Below, piece after piece: positions 50,304 to 58,367 of a stretch of 64,000 nt of DNA. The notes under the pieces are model-generated. The model saw only the letters and a program-made list of their open reading frames with translations, ran no database searches and was not told the origin of the DNA. How positions within the stretch are numbered: the stretch's first letter is position 1; the number at the start of each line of letters is the position of its first letter. Source of the stretch: Obscuribacter phosphatis_A (GTDB lineage Bacteria; Cyanobacteriota; Vampirovibrionia; Obscuribacterales; Obscuribacteraceae); NCBI GenBank assembly GCA_017303615.1, contig JAFLCK010000014.1:62001-126000 (forward strand), given 5' to 3'. A program made the translations under genes and the position numbers.

Positions 50304-51509
50304 TCATTGACCAGGTGATGAGGCCCCGGTTAGTGATCCATAGGTCTTGTCTATCTCTTCCAGCAGTTCTTCGCCAGAGATTTTTGCCAGTGTGTAAGCC
50401 ATAAGGCAGGCGGCGCCAGCACCCACTCCTTCCTTGACGTGTCCCTCTTCGTACGCGCGCAATCCTTGATGCACAGAGTTCTTTAGATGAGGGTCAACAC
50501 TTATTAAAGGCGCTTTGTTTCTTGCTGCAAGATCTTTTACCTTTGCTTCTTTGTCTAGCGCTACATATTTGGTCGTGGCAATTAGACTGTTTGTGGCTAA
50601 TAACACTGGCTTTCTTAGTAATGAGGCGATCCTATAGACTGCTATCATTTGGCTTCCACCGGCAAGTATTGTGGTTTGACCTTTGGATGCTCTACCCAAT
50701 AGATAGCCGGCAGCATAGGCTTGCATAGTATCTCCAGCAAGACTGATGGCTTCAAGAGGATCTCTCAGGCATTGAGAGACTAGTTCTGGTAATGCTTTCC
50801 CGCGACTTGTCTCAAGGAAGTCTAGTTGATCTCTAATAAATGAAATCTTCTGGGATTTGGCTCCAAGAAGACTTGATGAACAGTAGCTGGCAAGTTTTTC
50901 TGGGGGCATTCGAATGCTTGAATCGTATTCTAAATTCGTGAGTGCCAGTACTAAGGCTGCTGAAGTTGTTCCTCCAGGAACGCATTCGGCAATTAGCTCG
51001 AGTTCTTCTCCGTTTCTTGAGTCATTCAGTCCTTGCTCGAAGAGGTCAGTAACAAGCTTTCTGTCAAGGGCTCTACCTGAATTTGATTGCGTGGGATATT
51101 TTGCAACTTCATCATTTATTCTTCTATGCATAACTGCTGGTTGCTTGAAGGAACCTGCATCCACTATTTCGAGTTGTGGTTCTAAGAAATTCAGTGCTGC
51201 CTTGGTAAGTACGACTGGCGATGTAACACCTGCTGGTGATACCGGAAGGCTTACGGGAAGATTTTCGAGGGAGTGGCAAAGTGCTTCCGCATCTAGCGCT
51301 GGAGTAAGTCGCCGGCTTTCGGAATCTTTGCCAGCGGCGGAAATGTTATCTAGATCGCTTAGCGTAGTAGATGCGAGAACCAAATTGAACTTCAACTGGT
51401 TTCGGGTGTTTCTTCTTTGGGTTAGGAATTTGAGCACTTGCTCCGTGCCTACCTCCTCGTGAACAGTCAGAAAATCGTGTTCTTTTTGATTAGCTCGCGC
51501 TGAAACCAT
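50304..51509 (-). CDS. CobT-like phosphoribosyltransferase family protein (UPF0284 type)
   Basis: 401 residues of the archaeal/cyanobacterial TIGR00303/UPF0284 family, related to nicotinate-nucleotide:dimethylbenzimidazole phosphoribosyltransferase of cobalamin lower-ligand synthesis. Family marks: ELIAECVPGGTTSAALVLAL, a GDTMQAYAAGYLLG stretch, TTILAGGSQMIAVYRIA and the C-terminal GVGAGAACLMAYTLA. The activity of this family is not firmly established, so CobT function is inference. ATG at 51509. No cobalamin riboswitch or other cobalamin gene is near; the membrane-protein gene upstream is on the same strand. Confidence 0.78.
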   Translation of the reverse strand: MVSARANQKEHDFLTVHEEVGTEQVLKFLTQRRNTRNQLKFNLVLASTTLSDLDNISAAGKDSESRRLTPALDAEALCHSLENLPVSLPVSPAGVTSPVVLTKAALNFLEPQLEIVDAGSFKQPAVMHRRINDEVAKYPTQSNSGRALDRKLVTDLFEQGLNDSRNGEELELIAECVPGGTTSAALVLALTNLEYDSSIRMPPEKLASYCSSSLLGAKSQKISFIRDQLDFLETSRGKALPELVSQCLRDPLEAISLAGDTMQAYAAGYLLGRASKGQTTILAGGSQMIAVYRIASLLRKPVLLATNSLIATTKYVALDKEAKVKDLAARNKAPLISVDPHLKNSVHQGLRAYEEGHVKEGVGAGAACLMAYTLAKISGEELLEEIDKTYGSLTGASSPGQ

Positions 51510-51635
51510 TTTCGCTTCTTTCTTAGTTCGGTGGATATGTAAGGTCGATCTAGTTATTAAAATGATTGGAGAGGTTTCGTTTCTTACTCGTTGCTCGTCT
51601 CGGTTGTCTTTATCTAGAGCTGAATGGGCTTGATT

Positions 51636-52979
51636 TTAATCCGGCGTTGCAGGTGGATTTTTATCATCCGATATCGGTTCAATAGATTGGTCTGAATTCT
51701 CCATTTCTGACGAAAGAGCTTTATTTTCGGGAACCGATATCGGTTCGTTCGGCGTCCCAGAAGCTGGCAAATTTTCTGATGAAGCTGTTTCAAAAGGAAC
51801 CGATATCGGTTCCTTTTCATCTTCTGTATCGTCGGAAATTTTCAATTCAGTAGCTGAAGCTGACTTTTCGTTAGACTCTTCACCCTCTTGGCTATTCGGC
51901 GTGGACTTTTCTCCAATCACCTCTCCGGAAGCTTCTTTATCACCAATTGCTTCGTTCAATGATTGGGCAGCGGAGAAATCTTTGCATTCTGTTCTTTGCT
52001 CAGGCGTCAGTGTCGGGTCGAAAACAATTACATCTGCTGAAACTGCCGCTTCTGCTACCCCACCAGCCAGGGCTCTTTCCCTGATAGTCTCAAGCAGAAC
52101 TCCAATACTAATCGGCCAAAGAAAAACATCTACAGCTGCTTTCCAAATTGTTCTTCCAAAAAGAATCCACACGGGCTCTGAATAACCGGGGATTTTTTGA
52201 TGATTCAGAGCAAGATTTATGATGTCTGGTGTTTCAATAAATGTTCCCGCTATGAATACAATTAGAAAAATAAGTGTCATCAGCGGCAGGCTCTGAAAAG
52301 TAAGCAGTAGCGAGTGCCAAAGTACTTTCCAGTTCGGACGATCCAAAAGAACGCTCAAGGCAATTCCACAGATGGTGAAATTGTTCAGGAATATTCCAGA
52401 GGCTGCAGCGACCAGTATCGCTGCGGGGATTTGCTTTTCGAGTAGTACTACTATTTCTTGAGCAATTGCAACGCCGCTATGCTGTTCGATTAGGGTGTGA
52501 AATTGAGCAAATAAAAAAAGTACCGTGCTGCCAATGAAAATAAGCAGGGCCGGAATTTGTAAAAGGGAGATCTCGAGCAAAAGCAGACAAAGCCTGCCTT
52601 TCTTCTTATTCAGTGTGGCTCTGGCTTCTCCAAGGTTGTTGCCCAAGGCCAACGCTGAATCACCTGGTCGCGAGTTTAGATATGTTCGAAAAATTACTGC
52701 TACTCGCCATAGACCGAGGAGCATTCCTATTAGCAGCAGGATGCCGCAAAGAATCATTAGGCTCGACATAAGCAGAAGCAAAAGCAAGGTATCGGTACCG
52801 TTCTTGACAGGCAGCTTCATTGCCGGACCGATTATTGAATCTTGCATGTTCAAACAAAGCTGGGCACAAGCCAAAAGGACTACTGGCGTGAGCAAATAGC
52901 CTTTTGTTGCCCAAGCAAAACGAAGCAGATGAACTGCGAAATCGATTGTGAATATTCGCTTTATCGGCATGGTCTTCAT
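51636..52979 (-). CDS. Polytopic membrane protein with acidic, EPIS-repeat C-terminus
   Basis: About 447 residues, unrecognised. Residues 1-320 hold around six membrane helices, including LLLLLLMSSLMILCGILLLIGM, IPALLIFIGSTVLFLF and LPLMTLIFLIVFIAG. The last 125 are acidic and disordered, with three EPIS units (KEPISVPF, NEPISVPE, IEPISDDK) spaced about 20 residues; each is encoded by a palindromic GAACCGATATCGG-type sequence. Start uncertain: ATG at 52979 is preferred, TTG at 53033 gives a longer form. No family assigned. The 320 bases to the next gene show only weak hairpins. Confidence 0.65.
   Translation of the reverse strand: MKTMPIKRIFTIDFAVHLLRFAWATKGYLLTPVVLLACAQLCLNMQDSIIGPAMKLPVKNGTDTLLLLLLMSSLMILCGILLLIGMLLGLWRVAVIFRTYLNSRPGDSALALGNNLGEARATLNKKKGRLCLLLLEISLLQIPALLIFIGSTVLFLFAQFHTLIEQHSGVAIAQEIVVLLEKQIPAAILVAAASGIFLNNFTICGIALSVLLDRPNWKVLWHSLLLTFQSLPLMTLIFLIVFIAGTFIETPDIINLALNHQKIPGYSEPVWILFGRTIWKAAVDVFLWPISIGVLLETIRERALAGGVAEAAVSADVIVFDPTLTPEQRTECKDFSAAQSLNEAIGDKEASGEVIGEKSTPNSQEGEESNEKSASATELKISDDTEDEKEPISVPFETASSENLPASGTPNEPISVPENKALSSEMENSDQSIEPISDDKNPPATPD
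51668..51817. repeat. Three CCGATATCGG palindromes, one a perfect 26-mer
   Basis: CCGATATCGG at 51668-51677; GAACCGATATCGGTTC (16 bp, perfect) at 51731-51746; and a perfect 26-bp palindrome at 51792-51817 whose left half is AAAAGGAACCGAT. Centres lie about 66 bp apart, inside the C-terminal coding region. Confidence 0.9.
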
Positions 52980-53301
52980 GTCTGAATTTGAGAGTCTGAA
53001 TTTATTGTCGGATACGTGAACCGCTGGTTGCAAAGGCGGTGTGGAATTTCGGGCTTTCCAAGTGTAGGGATAGTGTAAAGATGATTAAACAGTATTTAGC
53101 CGACCTCTTCCAGTGGGCTAAAGAGGTTGATTAGACCATCCTTGCAGCTTCTTCGGGGATTTTCTTGGATTTTGGCAGAAATCTTAAGCGGTCTGAAGCT
53201 AAGTCTAAGGCTCACCTTGACAAAATGTGCGAAGATTTGGCTTGAGAATGGATCCTGGTGTTTATTGGTGGGTTCGCTCGTTCACAGGTTAGGACTGAAA
53301 A

Positions 53302-54372
53302 GTGATTCTTTCATTTCAAAAGGCGGCATCAGATGAGTGCTTGAGCAAAGCGCTGAAGCGCCTTTCTGAAAACGGACTGGCGGCGCAGATAGTTGAAAGT
53401 GCCAGTAGGCGACTGATTGTCATTACCAGTGAATGTGACTCGATGCCCGGTCATTTTTTCAGCCAGTTAGAGGGTGTCGAGAAAGTCGTTAAGCTTACCG
53501 CTCGCAGTCCCTTAGCCGAGGATTCGGGATGCGCCACGGTGGCTATTGGTTCGGAAGAGCGAAGGGGTCGGCTCTTCATCGGTCACGGGCGCAAGCCGGT
53601 GGTCATCGGTGGACCCTGCTCTGTAGAAAGCCGAGAGCAGATCCTAGAGATCGCCCATGCAGTCAAGCTTGCCGGTGCCGGCGCTCTGCGCGGCGGTGCA
53701 TTTAAACCGAGGTCCAATCCGTATGATTTTCAGGGGCTTGGGCTAGACGGCCTCAAGTTTATGTCGGAGGCGGCTGAGTCGGCGCGCCTGCCTGTCATTT
53801 CAGAAGTTATGTCTCCCCGAGATGTTGAAATTTGCGAGCCTTATTTGGACGTTTTCCAAGTAGGTGCGCGCAATATGTACAACTACGATTTGCTTCGCGA
53901 GCTTGGTCGCCAGACTAAGCCGGTCTTGCTCAAGCGGGGTTTGTCCGCCACTATTGATGAGCTTCTGCAAGCGGCTGAATATGTTCTAGCTTCTGGCAAT
54001 TTGCAGGTCATTTTGTGCGAGCGCGGCATCCGCACCTACGAAACAAGGTTGCGCAATACTCTTGATCTTTCAGCTGTGGCTTTGCTCAAGTCTCTAACAA
54101 GCTTGCCTGTGCTTGTTGATCCGTCCCATGCCACAGGTAAGCGCGAGTTGATTAGACCCCTCAGCCGAGCTGCCATTGCCTGTGGTGCCGACGGTGTGAT
54201 TATCGAGGCTCATTGCCAGCCGGAAAAGTCTATCTCGGATGCCGCTCAAGCCATCAGCCCAGCTGTGCTAGCCGACATCGTCAAAGATGTTGATTTGATT
54301 GCCGACACTCTCAGGCAAATTGACAAAACCTCGGAGCCCGATTCGAGCCCCGAGGAATGCATACTCAGATAG
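53302..54372 (+). CDS. aroF: 3-deoxy-7-phosphoheptulonate synthase (DAHP synthase, type I-beta)
   Basis: First step of the shikimate pathway: PEP plus erythrose 4-phosphate to DAHP. 356 residues. A ferredoxin-like N-terminal domain (1-75) precedes the TIM barrel, as in Thermotoga-type feedback-regulated enzymes. Motifs: VIGGPCSVESREQ, GGAFKPRSNPYDFQGLG, VGARNMYNYDLLRE, VLLKRG, CERGIRTYE, DPSHATGKREL and IIEAHCQPEKSISD (metal and substrate residues). GTG at 53302 with AGGA eight bases upstream. Confidence 0.95.
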   Translation: MILSFQKAASDECLSKALKRLSENGLAAQIVESASRRLIVITSECDSMPGHFFSQLEGVEKVVKLTARSPLAEDSGCATVAIGSEERRGRLFIGHGRKPVVIGGPCSVESREQILEIAHAVKLAGAGALRGGAFKPRSNPYDFQGLGLDGLKFMSEAAESARLPVISEVMSPRDVEICEPYLDVFQVGARNMYNYDLLRELGRQTKPVLLKRGLSATIDELLQAAEYVLASGNLQVILCERGIRTYETRLRNTLDLSAVALLKSLTSLPVLVDPSHATGKRELIRPLSRAAIACGADGVIIEAHCQPEKSISDAAQAISPAVLADIVKDVDLIADTLRQIDKTSEPDSSPEECILR

Positions 54373-54385
54373 ACCTGGATTAGTT

Positions 54386-54402
54386 CCCGGGGGTGGCCCG
54401 GG
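54386..54402. terminator. GC-rich hairpin between converging genes
   Basis: CCCGGG (54386-54391), GGTGG, CCCGGG (54397-54402). It lies between the converging DAHP synthase and hypothetical genes. No T-run, so terminator activity is uncertain. Confidence 0.4.
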
Positions 54403-54423
54403 TTAGGCTTGTAATGCCTTGAT

Positions 54424-55464
54424 CTAATGATTTGGTTTGAATCGACGCAGGATGAAGAGGAAGTCCACGCCCGGCTTGATGCTTTCCGGCATCTCTCCGA
54501 TTGTGTCCACCACGGTTTTTCTGTACACTGGCTTGCTGCCTGGTTTTCCAGGAACTTCAAGCGGTTTGCCGTGCTCGTCGTAGATTGGACGCATGATCAC
54601 CGCGCCGCAGATGTCTTCAAGATCTTGCATGAAGCGATTAAAGCCCCCGCCGTCTGCAGAGACGCCGCCGGTGCGCAGTCTCGATACTTCGATGAAATGA
54701 GGGGACATGCTGCCTCTAGGCGCCATGTAGTGACCCTTCTTGCTCATGATGATTAGTGTGCCGTCCGATGGCAGTTCTTCGCTTTCGAGGCGTTCGATTA
54801 TCGCCTTCAAAATCGGATGGGTTTCCGCCATCGAGTGCAGATTTTGATTTCTGGTTTCGTCCAGCATCCGGGCTCTTTCGTCCAGGTGCCGACGCAGTTC
54901 AGTGAGGCGGCGAGCCGCGCTCATGCCTTCAGGGGTTCTCTCGGGGAGAAAGTTGGTTTTGCCCTTGAATGAATGAGGCAGCCTGTCCATCATCGATTCG
55001 GTTTGGCAAACTGCCATCTGGGCAACGGCATGGTGCTCGCTCGAACTGCCTATGTGCTTGAGTCTTTGCTCCTCCAGCGAGGCGTAGCGCGAGACCAGCT
55101 TGATAGCTTTGGTGTACGACGCCGGCTTGTCTGTGCCCAGTTTGAGACGGGCGATTTCCATGCGCTTTAGATGCTGCTCGCGTTCCGGCGCATCGGCAGG
55201 CAGGGTTTCGAGAATTTTCTTGCAGGCATGAATTTCGCGAGCTAGCTCGTTTTCCTCAATGGCAAGCAAAGCGTCTTGCTTCGCTTCCGACACTTCTTTC
55301 ACCCTTCTTGCGGTGTCTAAAGTGAGCGCGGTCATTGAGCTTGTGCTCGCCCAGCGATCGTTCACCGACTTCAGTCGGCGGGCACCGAAGGCAACGCCGC
55401 TGCCAGTTGCGACGAACTCATCTTTTGTGGTGCTTAGATTATGTGATGAATTGAATGATTGCAT
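54424..55464 (-). CDS. Hypothetical protein (346 aa)
   Basis: Unrecognised. The N-terminal 60 residues are polar; the middle (about 55-240) is helical and charged (AREIHACKKILETLPADAPE, SAARRLTELRRHLDERARML), and the C-terminal 110 residues form a mixed domain (LIIMSKKGHYMAPRGSMSPH, GGGFNRFMQDLEDICGAVIM). No signal peptide, helix or catalytic signature is evident. ATG at 55464. Divergent from the gene at 55695; a palindrome lies in the shared promoter region. Confidence 0.7.
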   Translation of the reverse strand: MQSFNSSHNLSTTKDEFVATGSGVAFGARRLKSVNDRWASTSSMTALTLDTARRVKEVSEAKQDALLAIEENELAREIHACKKILETLPADAPEREQHLKRMEIARLKLGTDKPASYTKAIKLVSRYASLEEQRLKHIGSSSEHHAVAQMAVCQTESMMDRLPHSFKGKTNFLPERTPEGMSAARRLTELRRHLDERARMLDETRNQNLHSMAETHPILKAIIERLESEELPSDGTLIIMSKKGHYMAPRGSMSPHFIEVSRLRTGGVSADGGGFNRFMQDLEDICGAVIMRPIYDEHGKPLEVPGKPGSKPVYRKTVVDTIGEMPESIKPGVDFLFILRRFKPNH

Positions 55465-55532
55465 GATGACTTTGGTCGCGCTTTGCGGGCGACCGACGCT
55501 AAGGGGTGTATAAAAACGTGATCTGGAGAAGA

Positions 55533-55549
55533 AGTCGACTTTGTCGACT
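55533..55549. promoter_or_regulatory. 17-bp perfect interrupted palindrome in a divergent promoter
   Basis: AGTCGAC (55533-55539), TTT, GTCGACT (55543-55549), in the 230-base gap between two divergent genes. Candidate operator; no adjacent regulator gene is recognised. Confidence 0.45.
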
Positions 55550-55694
55550 GCGCTGTCGTTTAACTATTTAGAATTATTCATTTTTGAGGGGGGAGAGTCG
55601 ATTGGGGAAAATCCCCATGGTCTCGTAATTCCCCCACCGGATTTTTCGCCGAGGCAATAAACGTATAATTGCTTCAGTCCAAAACGGAAGCTCC

Positions 55695-56714
55695 ATGGAT
55701 ATAGACCCTGAAATGCCCGAGTCCGAACCAGCGCCCGAGTCCGAACCAGCACCCGAGTCCGAACCAGCGCCCGAGTCCGAACCAGCGCCCGAGCCCGAAG
55801 CCGCCACAGACAATCTGCGCCAGGCTGGGGTCTACAGCGTTTTCTTGCGCTCCCAAGAAGATGGACGCCACCGATATTTCCTCACCAAGATCGTCCATCT
55901 AGACGAAAATATCGTTCATTTGGTGGTGCTCAGCCCCGACTTTGCCTATCGGCCCGACAGCCTGCAGGCGGAACAAAGCAAAGCCACTCTGCCCGGCGAC
56001 ATTGAAGAAGCCCGCAGCCGGCATATGAGCGTTTCGCGGCGTCTATTTAGTTTGATGTTGCCGGTCTATTGCTATGAAGAGGCTGTCACCGACCACGAAT
56101 TGAACGGTTACCGCCGCTGGAAGATTCTAGATACTAGGGAGGTCGCCGATGCGCCCTCGCAGCTGCCCGGCTTTGACGGTAAGAGTGCCGCCTGGCGCAT
56201 CTTTCTCTTTTCGGGTGTACCCTTCGGGCTTCTCCAGGCTGCCTGGCACTACTATATAGATGGTCTCACCGTTGCTCTTCTGGTCTTGCCGCTCTCAACC
56301 ATCATCTTTGGCGGCGGTATGGTCCTCACCCAGCGCTATTTCGTCAAGCGGCGCCTGCAGAAAAGCGGAACCCTGGCCAAAGGCTGGGAAGATAGCGCCA
56401 TGTCCGCCTATCAGATGGCTGAAACCCAGCTGGCATTGCCCTTCTCGGCGGCGTTCGCTCGGGCGCTTGGCGCTCTTTCTCGACTGAAGGGCAGCCGAAT
56501 CATTCTCAAAGATCAGGCCGGCACAATCGAAGCTGAAGTGAAAGAGGGGTTCTCCTCGGAGGGGCAGTCGGTTTCCATATCTATATACTCAGTTGGACTG
56601 GACCGCGCCGGCGTGGTGGTGCGCAGTGTGCCTAGAAAGGGCGGCGAGCTGGATCTGGGCAAAAACCATGAGAATGTCCAGTCGATTTTGAACTTCCTAA
56701 AAGAGGGTGTTTAA
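55695..56714 (+). CDS. Membrane protein with SEPAPE repeats, unknown function
   Basis: 339 residues, unrecognised. Residues 8-36 are five near-copies of SEPAPE, encoded by an 18-bp repeat. A soluble region (about 40-170) follows, then two hydrophobic segments (about 172-190 and 194-215: LTVALLVLPLSTIIFGGGMV) joined by a short turn, and a cytoplasmic C-terminal part. The acidic proline-rich N-terminus would be flexible. ATG at 55695 with GGAAG upstream. No enzymatic motif seen. Confidence 0.68.
   Translation: MDIDPEMPESEPAPESEPAPESEPAPESEPAPEPEAATDNLRQAGVYSVFLRSQEDGRHRYFLTKIVHLDENIVHLVVLSPDFAYRPDSLQAEQSKATLPGDIEEARSRHMSVSRRLFSLMLPVYCYEEAVTDHELNGYRRWKILDTREVADAPSQLPGFDGKSAAWRIFLFSGVPFGLLQAAWHYYIDGLTVALLVLPLSTIIFGGGMVLTQRYFVKRRLQKSGTLAKGWEDSAMSAYQMAETQLALPFSAAFARALGALSRLKGSRIILKDQAGTIEAEVKEGFSSEGQSVSISIYSVGLDRAGVVVRSVPRKGGELDLGKNHENVQSILNFLKEGV
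55716..55805. repeat. 18-bp tandem repeat, five copies
   Basis: Units of CCCGAGTCCGAACCAGCG starting at 55716, 55734, 55752, 55770 and 55788. Three are identical, one differs in one base, the last is diverged. In frame in the gene at 55695. Confidence 0.93.
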
Positions 56715-56778
56715 TACTGCTCTTGGTGTATATGCTTTGGGCTTGTTTCTTGTGCTGTGTCTTATACAAGGAAGATGC

Positions 56779-56843
56779 AAGGCTAAAATACAAGGCTAAA
56801 ATAAAAGGCGAAAATATAAGGCTAAGATACAAGGCGAAAATAC
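56779..56843. repeat. 13-bp tandem repeat, five copies
   Basis: Units of AAGGCTAAAATAC at 56779, 56792, 56805, 56818 and 56831, each with 0-3 changes, in the gap between two genes. A 13-bp unit breaks frame, in line with its non-coding place. Confidence 0.9.
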
Positions 56844-56909
56844 AAGTAAAATCCACGGCAATTGTCGAGCGCCTTTTCGTAGTCGAATATTTGGTAAACT
56901 GACCAGGTT

Positions 56910-58367
56910 ATGCTAACTGGATTGCTTTGCCTGGCAGTGTTTTTTGTAATGGCCCTTGCTATGTACGGGCGGCGCATTTCGGCTTTGCTTGCTTTGCCCC
57001 TCATGGCTATCGCCATTGCCCTCATCGGCGGTGTCGAAGGTAAGGTCATCGTAAAAGATGTTTTGAGCGGCGGCGCCGTTAAGTTGCACAACGCCTACAC
57101 TGCCACCATGTTTGGTGCGATGCTTGCCGAGTTGGTCAACAAGCACGGCATGGCTCGTTCGCTGGTGCGCTTTGTGGCTGAATTTGCCGGTGATAATCCC
57201 TACTTGCTAGGCGTCTTTCTTACCCTGGTTACCGCCTTGCTCTTTTCGACGCTGGGAGGTCTTGGCGCCGTGATTATGGTCGGCACCATTATCTTGCCGG
57301 TCATGCTCTCACTGGGTATTCCTGCCCTATGTGCCGCCGGTCTCTTCCTCTTTGGCATTTCACTGGGTGGCATGTTCAACTTGACCAATTGGCAGCTTTA
57401 TACCGATGTACTCAAAATAGACCAACCTACGATTATTTCTTTTGTGGTGCCCTTCTCGCTCATCTTGGGCTTGGTTATTTTGTTGTTTTTGCTAATCGAG
57501 CTCAAAAAGAAAGGCAATCTACTTTATTTCTTGGGCGGGCTGCTCTGTCTTTCAGCGCTCTATGTGCCTCTCAGCGGCTACAATCCGGTCTCAACTCAAA
57601 ACTCTAGCGCGGGCGCAACTGCAACTGCCGGCGCCAATGCTTCGGCTAATGCTTCTGCCAATGCCTCCGCCGCCGGTGCCGACATCTACACTTATTCTCT
57701 CTATTTTGTCCTGTCGCTCATTGCTTATGCTTTCTATCGAGCCTTCTCCAAGAAAGAAAGCATGCCAGCCATCAGCTTGCTTACACCGGTCGTTCCGCTT
57801 GTCTTTGTTTTGTTTTTGCACTGGGATATTATTCCAGCCTTTATGATGGGCATCACATATGGTGTGCTCACCACCTGGAAAAAAGACTCGGTCAATATAC
57901 TGACTCGCGCCATCATCGATGGTACCGCCAATGTGATTCCGGCTGTACTTCTGATGATGGGCATCGGCATGCTCATCACAGCCGTTATGGACAAAGGCGT
58001 CTCTGAAGCGATTGCTCCCCTGATCAAGGCTGTGGTGCCAAGCACGCCACTAATGTACATTCTTGGCTTTACGATGCTCGCCCCTTTTGCCCTCTATCGC
58101 GGTCCTCTCAGTTTGTGGGGCATGGGCAGCGGCTTGGTCACCTTGGTGGTAAACCTCACGACACTCTCGGCGCAGTCTGTGATGAGCATGCTCATGTCGG
58201 TCGGTCAGGTACAGGGCGTTTGCGACCCCACCAACACACAGAATATTTGGATAGCCACTTATCTTGGTGTCGACACTCAGGTCATTCTCAAGAAAACATT
58301 ACCCTATGCTATGCTCGCTGCTTTGCTCGGTCTTAGCCTGGCTGTCTTAAAAGGGTTTGTGCATTAA
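56910..58367 (+). CDS. Multi-helix permease, likely anion/amino-acid-type transporter
   Basis: 485 residues with about 12 predicted helices in two halves joined by an Ala/Asn/Ser-rich linker (about 230-255, ANASANASANAS). Its helix pattern, including LSTLGGLGAVIMVGTIILPVMLSLGI and the mirrored LLMMGIGMLITAV in the second half, recalls the CitMHS/GntP-type transporter superfamily, but no specific signature is decisive. ATG at 56910. It ends in TAATG overlap with a hydantoinase/oxoprolinase gene, so it probably imports that enzyme's substrate. Confidence 0.72.
   Translation: MLTGLLCLAVFFVMALAMYGRRISALLALPLMAIAIALIGGVEGKVIVKDVLSGGAVKLHNAYTATMFGAMLAELVNKHGMARSLVRFVAEFAGDNPYLLGVFLTLVTALLFSTLGGLGAVIMVGTIILPVMLSLGIPALCAAGLFLFGISLGGMFNLTNWQLYTDVLKIDQPTIISFVVPFSLILGLVILLFLLIELKKKGNLLYFLGGLLCLSALYVPLSGYNPVSTQNSSAGATATAGANASANASANASAAGADIYTYSLYFVLSLIAYAFYRAFSKKESMPAISLLTPVVPLVFVLFLHWDIIPAFMMGITYGVLTTWKKDSVNILTRAIIDGTANVIPAVLLMMGIGMLITAVMDKGVSEAIAPLIKAVVPSTPLMYILGFTMLAPFALYRGPLSLWGMGSGLVTLVVNLTTLSAQSVMSMLMSVGQVQGVCDPTNTQNIWIATYLGVDTQVILKKTLPYAMLAALLGLSLAVLKGFVH

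Noticed and set aside
51510..51635. Cobalamin riboswitch upstream of the CobT-like gene
   Set aside because: The gap is 126 bases and shows none of the conserved B12-box bases.
53127..53336. 69-aa ORF before DAHP synthase
   Set aside because: Overlaps the aroF start, no ribosome binding site, no sensible protein pattern.
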